The notes beneath the pieces were generated by a model. That model did not search any database and was not told where the DNA came from. It saw only the letters and a program-made list of their open reading frames with translations. Below are positions 19,282-27,347 of a stretch of DNA of 64,000 nt, one piece after another (the first letter of the stretch is position 1; each line of letters starts with the position of its first letter). Origin of the DNA: an uncultured Niabella sp. (GTDB lineage Bacteria > Bacteroidota > Bacteroidia > Chitinophagales > Chitinophagaceae); NCBI GenBank assembly GCA_934486785.1, contig CAKSQK010000001.1:372001-436000 (forward strand), in the 5' to 3' direction. The translations under genes and the position numbers were made by a program.

Positions 19282-20176
19282 AACGTTTCTTTTTACGAAA
19301 CTCCAGCGGAGGCATAGCCATATACTTGCTAAACAACCTCGAAAAATAAAACGGGTCGTTAAAGCCAAGCGTATAGCTAAGCTCTTTTACATGCATGTCA
19401 GTAAACTCAAGGTACTGACATGCTTTTTGTATTTTTAAATGAATGAAATACTCCAACGGCGGGTAACCTGTTTTCTTTTTAAACAACGCGGAAAAATGAG
19501 ATGTGGAAATATGCGCCAGCGAAGAAAGATCGTTAAGGGTTAGCTGCTTGTGAATATTTTGCTGCATATATTCTATTGTAATATCAATAGGGCTGTCGGT
19601 ATGTTTATCTGGTATAGTATGCAAATGAGGGTAACAGAATGTGGCAAGAAAATTCCACATCAACAGGTTTACGTACACCAGGTTGTCTGTGCTATAACCG
19701 GTTTCAAGCGTGTTATAGATACTGTCAAAAAGCTCAATTCTTTTATCACTATACGACACTGCTTTTAAATAATTATCTTTTGCACCTTTTAAGGCATCTG
19801 TAAGATGCGTTGTGTCTTCGCCCTTAAAATGCACCCAGTAAATTGACCAGGGATGTTGCTCATCAGCCCCGTATTTGTGTTTTATATTTTGAGGAATGAT
19901 GATGTACTCTCCCTGCTTTATTTTTGTTTTTTTATCATTGATCTCAGCCCATCCAAATCCATTGATACAATAAATGAGAATGTTTTGGCGGCTGCCGTTC
20001 TCCCGCCCGCGATAATGAAATTCGGCACGCGGATAAAAGCCTATATCAGTAATATGTAAGTTTTTGGTAAGAGGGTTTTGCTCACAGGTTTTAATGATTG
20101 GCCGGGGCAGTACAATGGCTTTCTGGCCGTTAAAACCGTCTTTTTTACGAATGATTATTTCGTTTTTTTTATTCAT
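19274..20176 (-). CDS. AraC family transcriptional regulator
   Basis: One-component regulator of 300 aa. The N-terminal half is a cupin-like sugar-sensing domain (YCINGFGWAEINDKKTKIKQ, then GEYIIIPQNIKHKYG), and the C-terminal 100 residues hold the double helix-turn-helix: LTLNDLSSLAHISTSHFSAL, FKKKTGYPPLEYF, then LSYTLGFNDPFYFSRLF, the AraC signature. The frame is open back to 20269, but that stretch overlaps the neighbouring gene; the ATG at 20176 (MNKKNEII) is the sensible start. The gene ends by overlapping the DUF5107 gene by 8 bp in convergent orientation. It probably controls the adjacent sugar-utilisation genes, with the direct repeat at 14288-14317 as a candidate binding site. Confidence 0.93.
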   Translation of the reverse strand: MNKKNEIIIRKKDGFNGQKAIVLPRPIIKTCEQNPLTKNLHITDIGFYPRAEFHYRGRENGSRQNILIYCINGFGWAEINDKKTKIKQGEYIIIPQNIKHKYGADEQHPWSIYWVHFKGEDTTHLTDALKGAKDNYLKAVSYSDKRIELFDSIYNTLETGYSTDNLVYVNLLMWNFLATFCYPHLHTIPDKHTDSPIDITIEYMQQNIHKQLTLNDLSSLAHISTSHFSALFKKKTGYPPLEYFIHLKIQKACQYLEFTDMHVKELSYTLGFNDPFYFSRLFSKYMAMPPLEFRKKKRFK

Positions 20177-20213
20177 TAGAACGGAGTACAAACTTACAAA
20201 AACTATACGACCG

Positions 20214-21443
20214 CTACAAACCCTCAAGAGATTGTTCCATGTCCCTGATAATATCGCTCGCATCTTCAATACCCACGCTCAACCTGATCAAACCTTCACC
20301 AATGCCGGCTTTCTCGCGGTCTGCAGGCTTCATTTTGGCATGACTCATGGATGCAGGATGTGATACCAGCGTATCAACAGTGCCCAGCGAAACAGCGCGT
20401 GTACACATTTTTAAACCATTGATAAATTTTTTACCCGCCTGCAATCCACCTTTTAATTCAAAGCTCATAACAGCGCCCGCGCGGCGCATTTGCTTTTGTG
20501 TTACTGCATAACCGGGGTGGCTTTCAAGCCCATTATAATTTACTGTTTCAACTGCAGGATGTTCTTTTAAAAAGCTGGCAACTTCCATCGCATTGCTGCA
20601 ATGCTTTTCCATTCTCAACGCCAGTGTTTTCAACCCATTTAATAATAAAAAGGCATCAAAAGGATTGCTGTGGCCGCCCAGGAGTTTATGCGTTTTGGCA
20701 ATTTTTTTTGTCATCAGCTCCATATCTTTTCCAAGCAGCACACCGCCAATAGCATTACCATGGCCGTTTAAAAATTTTGTAGTAGAATGAAAAACAAAAT
20801 CAACACCCAGGCCAAAAGGCTGTTGCAAATAAGGCGTTGCAAATGTATTGTCAATACACACTTTTACATTATGGGCGGCTGCAATTTTGCAAACTGCTTC
20901 AATATCTGTGCAGCTCATTGTTGGGTTGGCAGGCGTTTCTACCTGAATCATCTTTACTCCCTGGTGTTGCTTTAAAGCTTTTTCCATGTTTTCAGGATCG
21001 GTAAGATCTGTAAACACGGTTTTGATCTGGTACTGCGGAAGCATGTCAGTAAAAAACTCAAACGTTCCGCCATAAATTGTTGTGTTGCTTAAAATGGTAT
21101 CGCCGGCAGAAAGCATACTTAAATATAAAGTGGCCATTGCTGCCTGGCCGCTGGCGCACAGCAAAGCTTTTACCTGCAGGTCAGATCCGTCATCGTTTTT
21201 AAGCCCAAAACTTTCAAGCGCTTCAATGGCTTCCTGTGCGGCGGCTGTGGTGGGGTTTCCAAAACGCGAGTAGATAAAGCCCGGCTCGGCGCCGCTGAAG
21301 CGGTTCATTCCCTGCTCGGCGCTGTCAAATGTAAATACTGATGTGGCAAACACCGGCATCACGTGGGCCTTTTCACCTATTTTATGATGCCCCGCGTGCA
21401 CGGCAACCGAGGAAATATCTTTACAAAATTTATTGCTGCTCAT
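20214..21443 (-). CDS. PLP-dependent Cys/Met metabolism enzyme (gamma-lyase / O-acetylhomoserine sulfhydrylase type)
   Basis: Fold-type I pyridoxal-phosphate enzyme of trans-sulfuration, 409 aa. The family pattern is complete: YSRFGNPTT near 60, SGQAAMATLYLSML, ETPANPTMSCTDI, the DNTFATPYLQQP strand, and FHSTTKFLNGHG with the PLP-binding lysine, then the C-terminal SLGTVDTLVSHPASMSH and LIRLSVGIED. This class covers cystathionine gamma-lyase/synthase, methionine gamma-lyase and O-acetylhomoserine thiol-lyase; I cannot tell these apart securely from sequence. An upstream extension to 21521 exists, but MSSNKFCKD at 21443 with a GA-rich AAAGAG just before it is preferred. It is monocistronic in appearance, with 37 bp to the following AraC gene. 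Confidence 0.92.
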   Translation of the reverse strand: MSSNKFCKDISSVAVHAGHHKIGEKAHVMPVFATSVFTFDSAEQGMNRFSGAEPGFIYSRFGNPTTAAAQEAIEALESFGLKNDDGSDLQVKALLCASGQAAMATLYLSMLSAGDTILSNTTIYGGTFEFFTDMLPQYQIKTVFTDLTDPENMEKALKQHQGVKMIQVETPANPTMSCTDIEAVCKIAAAHNVKVCIDNTFATPYLQQPFGLGVDFVFHSTTKFLNGHGNAIGGVLLGKDMELMTKKIAKTHKLLGGHSNPFDAFLLLNGLKTLALRMEKHCSNAMEVASFLKEHPAVETVNYNGLESHPGYAVTQKQMRRAGAVMSFELKGGLQAGKKFINGLKMCTRAVSLGTVDTLVSHPASMSHAKMKPADREKAGIGEGLIRLSVGIEDASDIIRDMEQSLEGL

Positions 21444-21511
21444 CTCTTTTTTTGTTTTATGAAGTGGTTTAAAGATAAGAAACATGCCGTATTGCGTTTC
21501 ACCGGTTATTA

Positions 21512-21547
21512 TAACAAACAAAAATGCTCCGCTATACGCAGAGCATT
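21512..21547 (-). terminator. Rho-independent terminator
   Basis: Stem AATGCTC/GAGCATT (21523-21529 with 21541-21547) with an additional inner GC pair set, followed leftward by TTTTGTTTG. It lies 20 bp after the stop of the small lipoprotein gene and separates it from the Cys/Met enzyme gene. Confidence 0.65.
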
Positions 21548-21567
21548 ACAACCACAACATTATTTTA

Positions 21568-22050
21568 TTAACGGGCAAAGACTTCCACAGCAGGCCTTTT
21601 GCTAAACAGGGAGCGATTGGTTACATCATACCAAAATATAATTTCTGTAACTCTTGCGCGCCCATGATCAGGCACGTAAACAACCAGGTCGTTGCTATTG
21701 TTTTGCTGGCGCCTGTCATACATACCGGGACGCAGGCTTAGCTGATCGCTTCGGCCATTAGAATATTTTACATCAACACTGTAAACATTTATATCATCAT
21801 CAGTACGAAACATAAGCTCACGAATATCCTTTCCATCGCGGCGCTTAACGTTGATGCTCTTTTGCTCTTTCCGTGGCGCCACCTTTACGCTTGCTAGCCT
21901 GTTCCAGTCGCGGTTATTATATGCTTCGCTGTTACGTTCGTTTAAAACATTTCCATACCTGCTGTCATCGCTTTTGTAACGCTGTGAAGGCGCACATGAG
22001 AATAATACAATTGCTAAAACCGGGATAAAAAATTTAAAATACCTGTTCAT
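21568..22050 (-). CDS. Hypothetical small lipoprotein (paralogue of the next gene)
   Basis: Unrecognised 160-aa protein. The start MNRYFKFFIPVLAIVLFSCA at 22050 gives a lipoprotein leader with Cys at residue 19; a longer frame to 22086 would spoil it. After a polar, low-complexity stretch (SQRYKSDDSRYGN) comes a compact domain with DIRELMFRTDDDINVYSVDV, KYSNGRSDQLSLRPG, NNSNDLVVYVPDHGRARVTE and IIFWYDVTNRS. This domain is clearly shared with the neighbouring 159-aa protein at 22233-22712, so the two arose by duplication. No enzyme motif is visible. The pattern of short strands suggests a small beta-sandwich, location periplasmic or outer membrane. Confidence 0.82.
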   Translation of the reverse strand: MNRYFKFFIPVLAIVLFSCAPSQRYKSDDSRYGNVLNERNSEAYNNRDWNRLASVKVAPRKEQKSINVKRRDGKDIRELMFRTDDDINVYSVDVKYSNGRSDQLSLRPGMYDRRQQNNSNDLVVYVPDHGRARVTEIIFWYDVTNRSLFSKRPAVEVFAR

Positions 22051-22164
22051 AATAAAAGAATTTAAATAAAATGCAACAACTAACATGCCTTACCTGCTTA
22101 TGAAACGGTTTAAATCATATTAAGTTTCATTTTACACTTAAATAGTTACAAAAAAGATGAGAAC

Positions 22165-22195
22165 ATAAAACAGCCCCGCAATAAATGCGGAGCTG
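22165..22195 (-). terminator. Terminator-like hairpin
   Basis: A 10-bp stem (22171-22180 with 22186-22195, one G-U pair on the leftward strand) and 5-nt loop, followed leftward by TTTTATG. It lies 38 bp past the stop of the gene ending at 22233. Confidence 0.6.
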
Positions 22196-22232
22196 TGAAC
22201 CCTCTATTTATAACCCTAAAATCTAATTTATT

Positions 22233-22712
22233 TTACCGCCCAAGTACATTAATGGTGGGCCTGTAACGAGAGCGATCATTAACATCGTACCAAAAGGTTA
22301 CCTGCCGCACTTCATTGTTCCAGCGGTTGGGAACTGTAACGACCAGGTCGCTGTTACGGCTGCTTCTCCTGTTGTTTTGCCTGCTGTTGCGCACATTCAG
22401 CTCTTCTGTGCGGCCATTGCTGTACCGAACGGTTACGCGGTAAATATGCACCGGCCCATCTGCATTAAACAATAACTGGCGAACGTTTCCAAACCTCCTG
22501 TTTATGTTCACTTTTTCATAATTCCTGCCGGATGAAACACGCGTGCGGGCTATGTTGACCCAGTTGCTGTGATTACTGTTGCCGTATCTTTCATTTTCAT
22601 AACGAGTGTTGTAACCTGTGTTTACGCCCGGGCGCATTTGTGCAGACGCAGCAGGTACAAAAAAGAAACCGATCAAAGCTGTGGCAAGGCCAGCCAATAA
22701 ATACCTTTTCAT
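22233..22712 (-). CDS. Hypothetical secreted protein (paralogue of 21568-22050)
   Basis: Unrecognised 159-aa protein with a signal peptide (MKRYLLAGLATALIGFFFVP, then AASAQ) rather than a lipobox. The mature part begins with an Asn/Tyr/Arg-rich linker (VNTGYNTRYENERYGN) and then repeats the domain of its neighbour: WVNIARTRVSSGRNYEKVNI, RQLLFNADGPVHIYRVTVRY, NGRTEELNVR, SDLVVTVPNRWNNEVRQ and VTFWYDVNDRSR. It is very basic. The start at 22712 is chosen over the longer frame to 22739. Nothing in sequence or neighbourhood shows its role. Confidence 0.82.
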   Translation of the reverse strand: MKRYLLAGLATALIGFFFVPAASAQMRPGVNTGYNTRYENERYGNSNHSNWVNIARTRVSSGRNYEKVNINRRFGNVRQLLFNADGPVHIYRVTVRYSNGRTEELNVRNSRQNNRRSSRNSDLVVTVPNRWNNEVRQVTFWYDVNDRSRYRPTINVLGR

Positions 22713-22845
22713 GGTGATGAGTTTTAAAATTTGAACCAAAGTTTTTTCATGAAACGCGTTTGGTATTATGACGGCGGGTTATATTTTTTCGTTTGGCAAC
22801 AATTCCTAAATAATTGCAAAAGTGTTTTTTATGAATTTGTATATG

Positions 22846-22875
22846 TAATAAAAAACCGCTCCTTTACAGAAGCGG
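22846..22875 (-). terminator. Rho-independent terminator of recA
   Basis: On the leftward strand the sequence forms a 7-bp stem beginning CCGCTTC with a TGTAAA loop and one G-U pair (outer stem 22856-22860 with 22871-22875), then a run of six T residues. It follows the recA stop by about 20 bp. Confidence 0.75.
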
Positions 22876-22896
22876 CCTTACTAACCTGTCATAATT

Positions 22897-23922
22897 TTAT
22901 CCCTTCATCTCTGCAATTTTTTCCCTGATCTTTCCTTCAATTTCATTTGAAAGCCCCGGGTTATCCATCAGCAGGTTCTTCACGGCGTCGCGGCCCTGCC
23001 CCAGCTTATCATTGTTGTAGCTGTACCATGATCCGCTTTTTTGAATAATGTTCAGGTCAACACCCATATCAATGATCTCGCCTGTTTTTGAGATGCCTTC
23101 TCCAAAAATGATATCAAATTCTGCAGCCCTGAAAGGTGGGGCTACTTTGTTTTTTACCACTTTTACTTTTACGCGGTTGCCTATGGTTTCATCGCCGTCT
23201 TTTATTTGCGTGCTGCGGCGAATGTCCAGCCTTACCGATGCATAAAACTTTAATGCGTTACCACCGGTTGTGGTTTCAGGGTTACCAAACATTACCCCAA
23301 TCTTTTCACGTAGCTGGTTAATAAAAATACAAACCGTATTGGTTTTGGAAATGGTGGCTGTAAGCTTACGCAATGCCTGGCTCATCAACCTTGCATGCAG
23401 GCCCATTTTGCTGTCGCCCATTTCGCCTTCCAGTTCGCTTTTTGGAACCAATGCTGCTACCGAGTCAATCACCACCACATCAAGCGCGCCGGAAAGGATC
23501 AGCCTGTCGGCAATTTCAAGCGCCTGCTCACCATAGTCGGGTTGAGAGATCAAAAGATTGTCAACATTTACACCCAGCTTTTGCGCATACGCACTATCAA
23601 AGGCGTGCTCTGCGTCAATAATGGCGCACATGCCGCCTTTCTTTTGGGCTTCGGCAATTACGTGCGTGGCAATGGTTGTTTTACCGCTCGATTCAGGACC
23701 GTAAATTTCCACTACGCGGCCACGCGGCAGGCCGCCAATGCCCAGCGCTGTATCCAGCCCGATGGAGCCGGTTGAGACCACCTCGTGCGAGGCTGCTGAT
23801 TTTTCATTCATCAGCATTACGCTGCCTTTACCATAGTCTTTATCAATCTTTTCCATGGTAAGCTTTAGCGCCTTCAGTTTTTCACTGTTCATTTCTATTT
23901 CTTTAGTTTCTGCTTTTGCCAT
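22897..23922 (-). CDS. recA: Recombinase RecA
   Basis: DNA strand-exchange protein and LexA co-protease type, 341 aa. Walker A GPESSGKT is at 75-82, Walker B appears as [13 protein letters not shown], the L1/L2 regions as [19 protein letters not shown] and [17 protein letters not shown], and the C-terminal domain ends REKIAEMKG. Length and motifs are normal. Two starts are possible: ATG at 23922 ([10 protein letters not shown]) or ATG at 23889 (MNSEKLKAL). A TAATTTTG element at 23927-23934 on the coding strand, if it is the promoter -7 box, would put transcription start close to 23921 and would favour the second start; this is tentative. The gene is alone, closed by its own terminator. Confidence 0.97.
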   Translation of the reverse strand: MAKAETKEIEMNSEKLKALKLTMEKIDKDYGKGSVMLMNEKSAASHEVVSTGSIGLDTALGIGGLPRGRVVEIYGPESSGKTTIATHVIAEAQKKGGMCAIIDAEHAFDSAYAQKLGVNVDNLLISQPDYGEQALEIADRLILSGALDVVVIDSVAALVPKSELEGEMGDSKMGLHARLMSQALRKLTATISKTNTVCIFINQLREKIGVMFGNPETTTGGNALKFYASVRLDIRRSTQIKDGDETIGNRVKVKVVKNKVAPPFRAAEFDIIFGEGISKTGEIIDMGVDLNIIQKSGSWYSYNNDKLGQGRDAVKNLLMDNPGLSNEIEGKIREKIAEMKG

Positions 23923-24099
23923 AATTCAAAATTACAATATACCTCTATCCGTTATAAATTAATTATCAACAACAAAACTAACATATTTAGCAGTATAAAA
24001 CTAAAATATTTGGAATTATTTTTTGTTCTATAAAGCTTTGCAGCTTTCGTTATAAGTAGTTGGCAGAATTTTGTATTTTCATTTCAAACACAGGTAAAC

Positions 24100-24351
24100 T
24101 TGAAAACAGAACAGGAAGCATTATCCGGTTTCATCAGCCGGCTTGAAGATCAATTACGCCTTACTTTTATTGAGAGCGAAGAGGGTAATGTTTGCATGGC
24201 CAACCGCAATTCAGAACTGCGTGATGAATTCAAACAATCCTTTACCCTGGCTGATGTGCAGCATTACATCACCACGCTTGGAATTAAAGCCGGAGAACCT
24301 GTTCCACTGCCCGGCGATGCCGCTGCGTTCTTTAATCCTGTTAAAGGATAG
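24100..24351 (+). CDS. Hypothetical small protein
   Basis: An 83-aa acidic protein that I do not recognise. The frame begins with TTG at 24100 preceded by an AGG; the first in-frame ATG, at 24196, would give only 51 aa. Residues read as an amphipathic start (EQEALSGFISRLEDQLRLTF), a short strand region (ESEEGNVCMANRNSELRDEF) and a helix TLADVQHYITTLGI, ending PGDAAAFFNPVKG. The codon pattern and protein-like composition support a real gene, but there is no family evidence. It is divergent from recA and convergent with the PAP2-like gene, only 10 bp from that gene's stop. Confidence 0.62.
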   Translation: MKTEQEALSGFISRLEDQLRLTFIESEEGNVCMANRNSELRDEFKQSFTLADVQHYITTLGIKAGEPVPLPGDAAAFFNPVKG

Positions 24352-24361
24352 GCCAACCAGT

Positions 24362-25048
24362 TCAGGTAATGATATTGGCTGCCATTACGGCCAGCAAACC
24401 CGCGGCAAGGCCCCAATAAACTTCTGAAGGATGATGTTCTTTTAACAGCAATCTTGATGTGCATATAGCGCCGCCAATTAAAAAACTCAGGGAAAGATAA
24501 AAGCCAAAGCCAACATCATATTGAAAGGAAAGCCCTGTTAAAAAAGCGGCTGCAACCCCAATGGCAATGGAGTGCATGCTTATTTTAAGATAGATGTTGA
24601 ACAACAAGCCTATGGATGATGCCAGAAATATGCTCATGGCAAATGCCACAGCCTCGCGCGGCATCTGGGGTAAATTGCGCCACACATACCATATCCAGAA
24701 ATACCAGATATTGCATATGATGAACGGGATGATGCGGTCTTTACGGTCTTTTAATTTTACAGAGCTGATAAACCTGAGCGCTTTTAATAACGCCACCGAA
24801 ACCAGAGGGAAAAAAGTAAACATTAAAACAGACTGGATCAGGATGAGCACGCGGTTCCTGTCATCAAAACCCACAAATAAAAAGGGCTGAACAAACAGCA
24901 GGAAGATCATTACATATACGGGTACAAATACCGGGTGAAAAATATAGGAAAGCATGATGGCCACGCCTTTTAAAACAGGATGAAGCCTTTCTTTTTCCTG
25001 CACTTCGCGCAGCTCATTATTATTATCAACAATAAGTTTTACAGTCAT
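24362..25048 (-). CDS. PAP2-superfamily-like membrane protein
   Basis: Integral membrane protein of 228 aa with about six hydrophobic spans. It resembles the PAP2 acid-phosphatase superfamily: the last motif reads SRLLLKEHHPSEV, matching SRxxxxxHxxxD except that the final Asp is Glu; SMHSIAIGVAA resembles the second motif (SxH); the first motif is only partly kept as KDRKDRIIPF. PAP2 proteins dephosphorylate lipid pyrophosphates or phosphates at the membrane. Because the first motif and the last Asp differ, activity is uncertain. Monocistronic in appearance, between the M28 peptidase and a convergent small gene. Confidence 0.8.
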   Translation of the reverse strand: MTVKLIVDNNNELREVQEKERLHPVLKGVAIMLSYIFHPVFVPVYVMIFLLFVQPFLFVGFDDRNRVLILIQSVLMFTFFPLVSVALLKALRFISSVKLKDRKDRIIPFIICNIWYFWIWYVWRNLPQMPREAVAFAMSIFLASSIGLLFNIYLKISMHSIAIGVAAAFLTGLSFQYDVGFGFYLSLSFLIGGAICTSRLLLKEHHPSEVYWGLAAGLLAVMAANIIT

Positions 25049-25078
25049 TTTTTACAATTGGCTTGCAAAAGTAAGGCT

Positions 25079-26452
25079 CTACAAACCATATTTATCTACC
25101 AGGTAAATTAGTGCAGCCATATTAATGGCGCCCAGTTCCAGCTCGCGCTTGTTAACGCTTTCAAATACATCGGCCCTTGAGTGGTGAATATCAAAATATC
25201 TTTGAGAATCTGGCGCCAGGCCGCTTAATGAAACACCCAGCTTCTTTAAAAAACTAATATCCACGCCGCTTTGGCCATTGTTTACAAACCTGTTCCCTCC
25301 ATAAGGTTCAAATAACGGAGCCCATTGTTTCAGCTTATCAAATACTGCCGGCGTTACATCAAAATGAAAGCCCCGTGGCGTAAAACCGCCCGCATCACTT
25401 TCAAGGGCAAAGAGGTGCTTTGCATTTTTGGCTTCAACTTCTTCTGCATATTTGCGTGCGCCGCGTGTTCCATTCTCTTCGTTTGCAAATAATACAAACC
25501 GGATGGTTCTTTGCGGTTGATAGCCAAGCGCTTTAAAGGTTCTTAAAATTTCGATGGTTTGTGTAACGCCCGCGCCGTCGTCGTGTGCGCCTTCGCAATT
25601 GTCCCAGCTATCCAGGTGGGCGCCAACCACAATATATTCGTTGGGAAATGTTGTTCCCTTAAGCTCGCCAATTATATTATGCCCTTGTACATCAGGTAAA
25701 AAATGCGCGTTGGTTTTTAACTGCACCATTACATTTTTATTTTTCATTACAGCATCTGCAAGCCAGTCTGCATCCTGCAGGCCAATGGCCACAGCAGGAT
25801 TTATCCTGTATGCAGAGTCGTAGCGCGTGGCGCCGGTGTGAGGATTGTTGCCGGCTTCGTGTGTCATGCTTCTTACAATGGTTGCCACGGCCCCGTATTT
25901 TGCGGCTGCACTGGTTCCCTGCCCGCCCCTGTACTTAACGGCATCGCCATAAGACAAAAAAGTTTCCACATAGCGGGGATCAAATTTATAATTGTAAAAA
26001 ACAATTTTTCCTTTTACCTCATCTTTCCGCGCATCAAGTTCTTCAAATGAATTTACCACTATTACAGGGGCGGTAAGCCATTTGCCTCCCGTGCCAATAC
26101 TATTGCCCAGCGCCACAATATCCAGCGTTTTCTTTTTATTGCCGGGCAATATTGCCGCGGCCTCATCATTACGGCCACGCACCCAACGTGGCACCATGCA
26201 GGCCTGCTTAAAAGTGTTTTCGCTGCCAGTGGCTTTCAGCAGATTATAGCCCCATTCCTCAGCCTTGTACATTTGCGGGGTGCCTGCCAGCCTTGGGCCG
26301 ATTGTTTTGGTAAGCACACGCAGGTTTTCATACGCCCGGCTATGGGTAAATATTTCATCAGAAATTTTTTTAATGAAAGCCTCATCGGTGTTTTGCCCTG
26401 AAACCTGTATTACGCCTAAAAATAAAATTGCAGCAAATAATATTTTCTTCAT
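25079..26452 (-). CDS. Secreted M28 family zinc peptidase (carboxypeptidase Q-like)
   Basis: Peptidase of 457 aa with signal peptide (MKKILFAAILFLGVIQVSGQ). A protease-associated domain lies between about 110 and 240 (LTAPVIVVNSFEELDARKDE). The M28 zinc site is complete: His in VVGAHLDSW, Asp in AHDDGAGVTQ, the Glu pair in LFANEENGTRG, Asp in LESDAGGFTPRG and His in YFDIHHSRADV. Such enzymes cleave small peptides in the periplasm or outside the cell. The end is LIYLVDKYGL. It is transcribed toward the PAP2-like gene (30 bp gap) and divergent from the DUF2975 gene. Confidence 0.94.
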   Translation of the reverse strand: MKKILFAAILFLGVIQVSGQNTDEAFIKKISDEIFTHSRAYENLRVLTKTIGPRLAGTPQMYKAEEWGYNLLKATGSENTFKQACMVPRWVRGRNDEAAAILPGNKKKTLDIVALGNSIGTGGKWLTAPVIVVNSFEELDARKDEVKGKIVFYNYKFDPRYVETFLSYGDAVKYRGGQGTSAAAKYGAVATIVRSMTHEAGNNPHTGATRYDSAYRINPAVAIGLQDADWLADAVMKNKNVMVQLKTNAHFLPDVQGHNIIGELKGTTFPNEYIVVGAHLDSWDNCEGAHDDGAGVTQTIEILRTFKALGYQPQRTIRFVLFANEENGTRGARKYAEEVEAKNAKHLFALESDAGGFTPRGFHFDVTPAVFDKLKQWAPLFEPYGGNRFVNNGQSGVDISFLKKLGVSLSGLAPDSQRYFDIHHSRADVFESVNKRELELGAINMAALIYLVDKYGL

Positions 26453-26541
26453 GCGTTAAAGATAAGCAGGATTACGAAGTATATGTTTTAAATATTTTTA
26501 TCGCTAAATGAATATTAATTATAATAAAACATTAAATAATA

Positions 26542-26572
26542 TTTGTTTTATTATAAAAACTGTTTATCTTAG
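26542..26572 (+). promoter_or_regulatory. Possible promoter of the DUF2975-HTH pair
   Basis: TTTG at 26542-26545, a 19-bp spacer, and TATCTTAG at 26565-26572, one mismatch from the Bacteroidota TAnnTTTG element, 15 bp before the ATG at 26588. The area is very AT-rich, so a chance match is possible. Confidence 0.4.
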
Positions 26573-26587
26573 CTGCAAAATTAAAAT

Positions 26588-27109
26588 ATGAAACAGAAAT
26601 TTAAATTAAACCCCAATACAATTTTAACGCTTTGTATTTTGGGCGTTGCATTAATTGTTAACTTAATTACTGTTATTGCCAATTCATCCGCGTCGGATAA
26701 GACTGTTATCAATAACTATCGCGAAACGATCTTACCGCTGAATGTTTTCGACTTTGTGAAAGTTGCTCTGATCCTGTTTATGGCATGGCTGGTTTTTTCT
26801 ATCATAAAAAAAGTTTTACAAAAAGAAAAATGGAATCCAAAATATTATGTTACTATTAAAAGAATAGGGTGGCTGAGTATTTTAGTTATGCTGATGGATG
26901 CAATTTCTACCATCGCCCGTGAACAATACATTTATAAAAACGAATCGCTGCCTGGGATATTTTCAAGGCCGGGTATTTTTACTGATATCATCGCGCAGAC
27001 AGTCTTTTCATCACCCGTTGCGTGGTTTCTTATCTGTAGTATTTTTTTACTGGCAGATTTGCTTCATTATGCTGGTGAATTGAGAAATGAAAATGAATCT
27101 TTCATCTAA
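26588..27109 (+). CDS. DUF2975 family membrane protein
   Basis: Membrane protein of 173 aa with four hydrophobic segments: LTLCILGVALIVNLITVIA, VFDFVKVALILFMAWLVFSI, KRIGWLSILVMLMDAISTI and SSPVAWFLICSIFLLADLL. This layout and the pairing with a short Cro/C1-type HTH gene 10 bp downstream are typical of DUF2975 loci, seen in many Firmicutes and Bacteroidota. The function of the pair is not established; it resembles small regulator-membrane partner systems. The final residues are ELRNENESFI. Confidence 0.85.
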   Translation: MKQKFKLNPNTILTLCILGVALIVNLITVIANSSASDKTVINNYRETILPLNVFDFVKVALILFMAWLVFSIIKKVLQKEKWNPKYYVTIKRIGWLSILVMLMDAISTIAREQYIYKNESLPGIFSRPGIFTDIIAQTVFSSPVAWFLICSIFLLADLLHYAGELRNENESFI

Positions 27110-27119
27110 AATATTTGTC

Positions 27120-27320
27120 ATGCCTATTGTAATAAATTTAGATGTAATGCTTGCAAAACGAAAAATGTCGTTAACTGAACTTGCTGAAAAAGTTGGTGTA
27201 ACCATAGTAAACCTTTCTATATTAAAAACAGGTAAAGCAAAAGGCGTAAGGTTTGAAACACTGGCAGCTATTTGCAAAGCGCTGGATTGTAAGCCGGGGG
27301 ATATTATTGATTTGGAATAA
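27120..27320 (+). CDS. Small Cro/C1-type helix-turn-helix regulator (YozG-like)
   Basis: DNA-binding protein of 66 aa. It consists of one HTH domain: MPIVINLDVMLAKRKMSLTE, then ELAEKVGVTIVNLSILKTGK and FETLAAICKALDCKPGDIID, which is the Cro/C1 pattern with the recognition helix around NLSILKTGKA. The frame is open back to 27087, inside the preceding gene; the ATG at 27120 avoids overlap and matches the usual length of DUF2975-associated regulators. It probably represses its own operon; that is inference from the family. Confidence 0.88.
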   Translation: MPIVINLDVMLAKRKMSLTELAEKVGVTIVNLSILKTGKAKGVRFETLAAICKALDCKPGDIIDLE

Positions 27321-27347
27321 AATGTATTTTCGCACAAATTTCAAATC

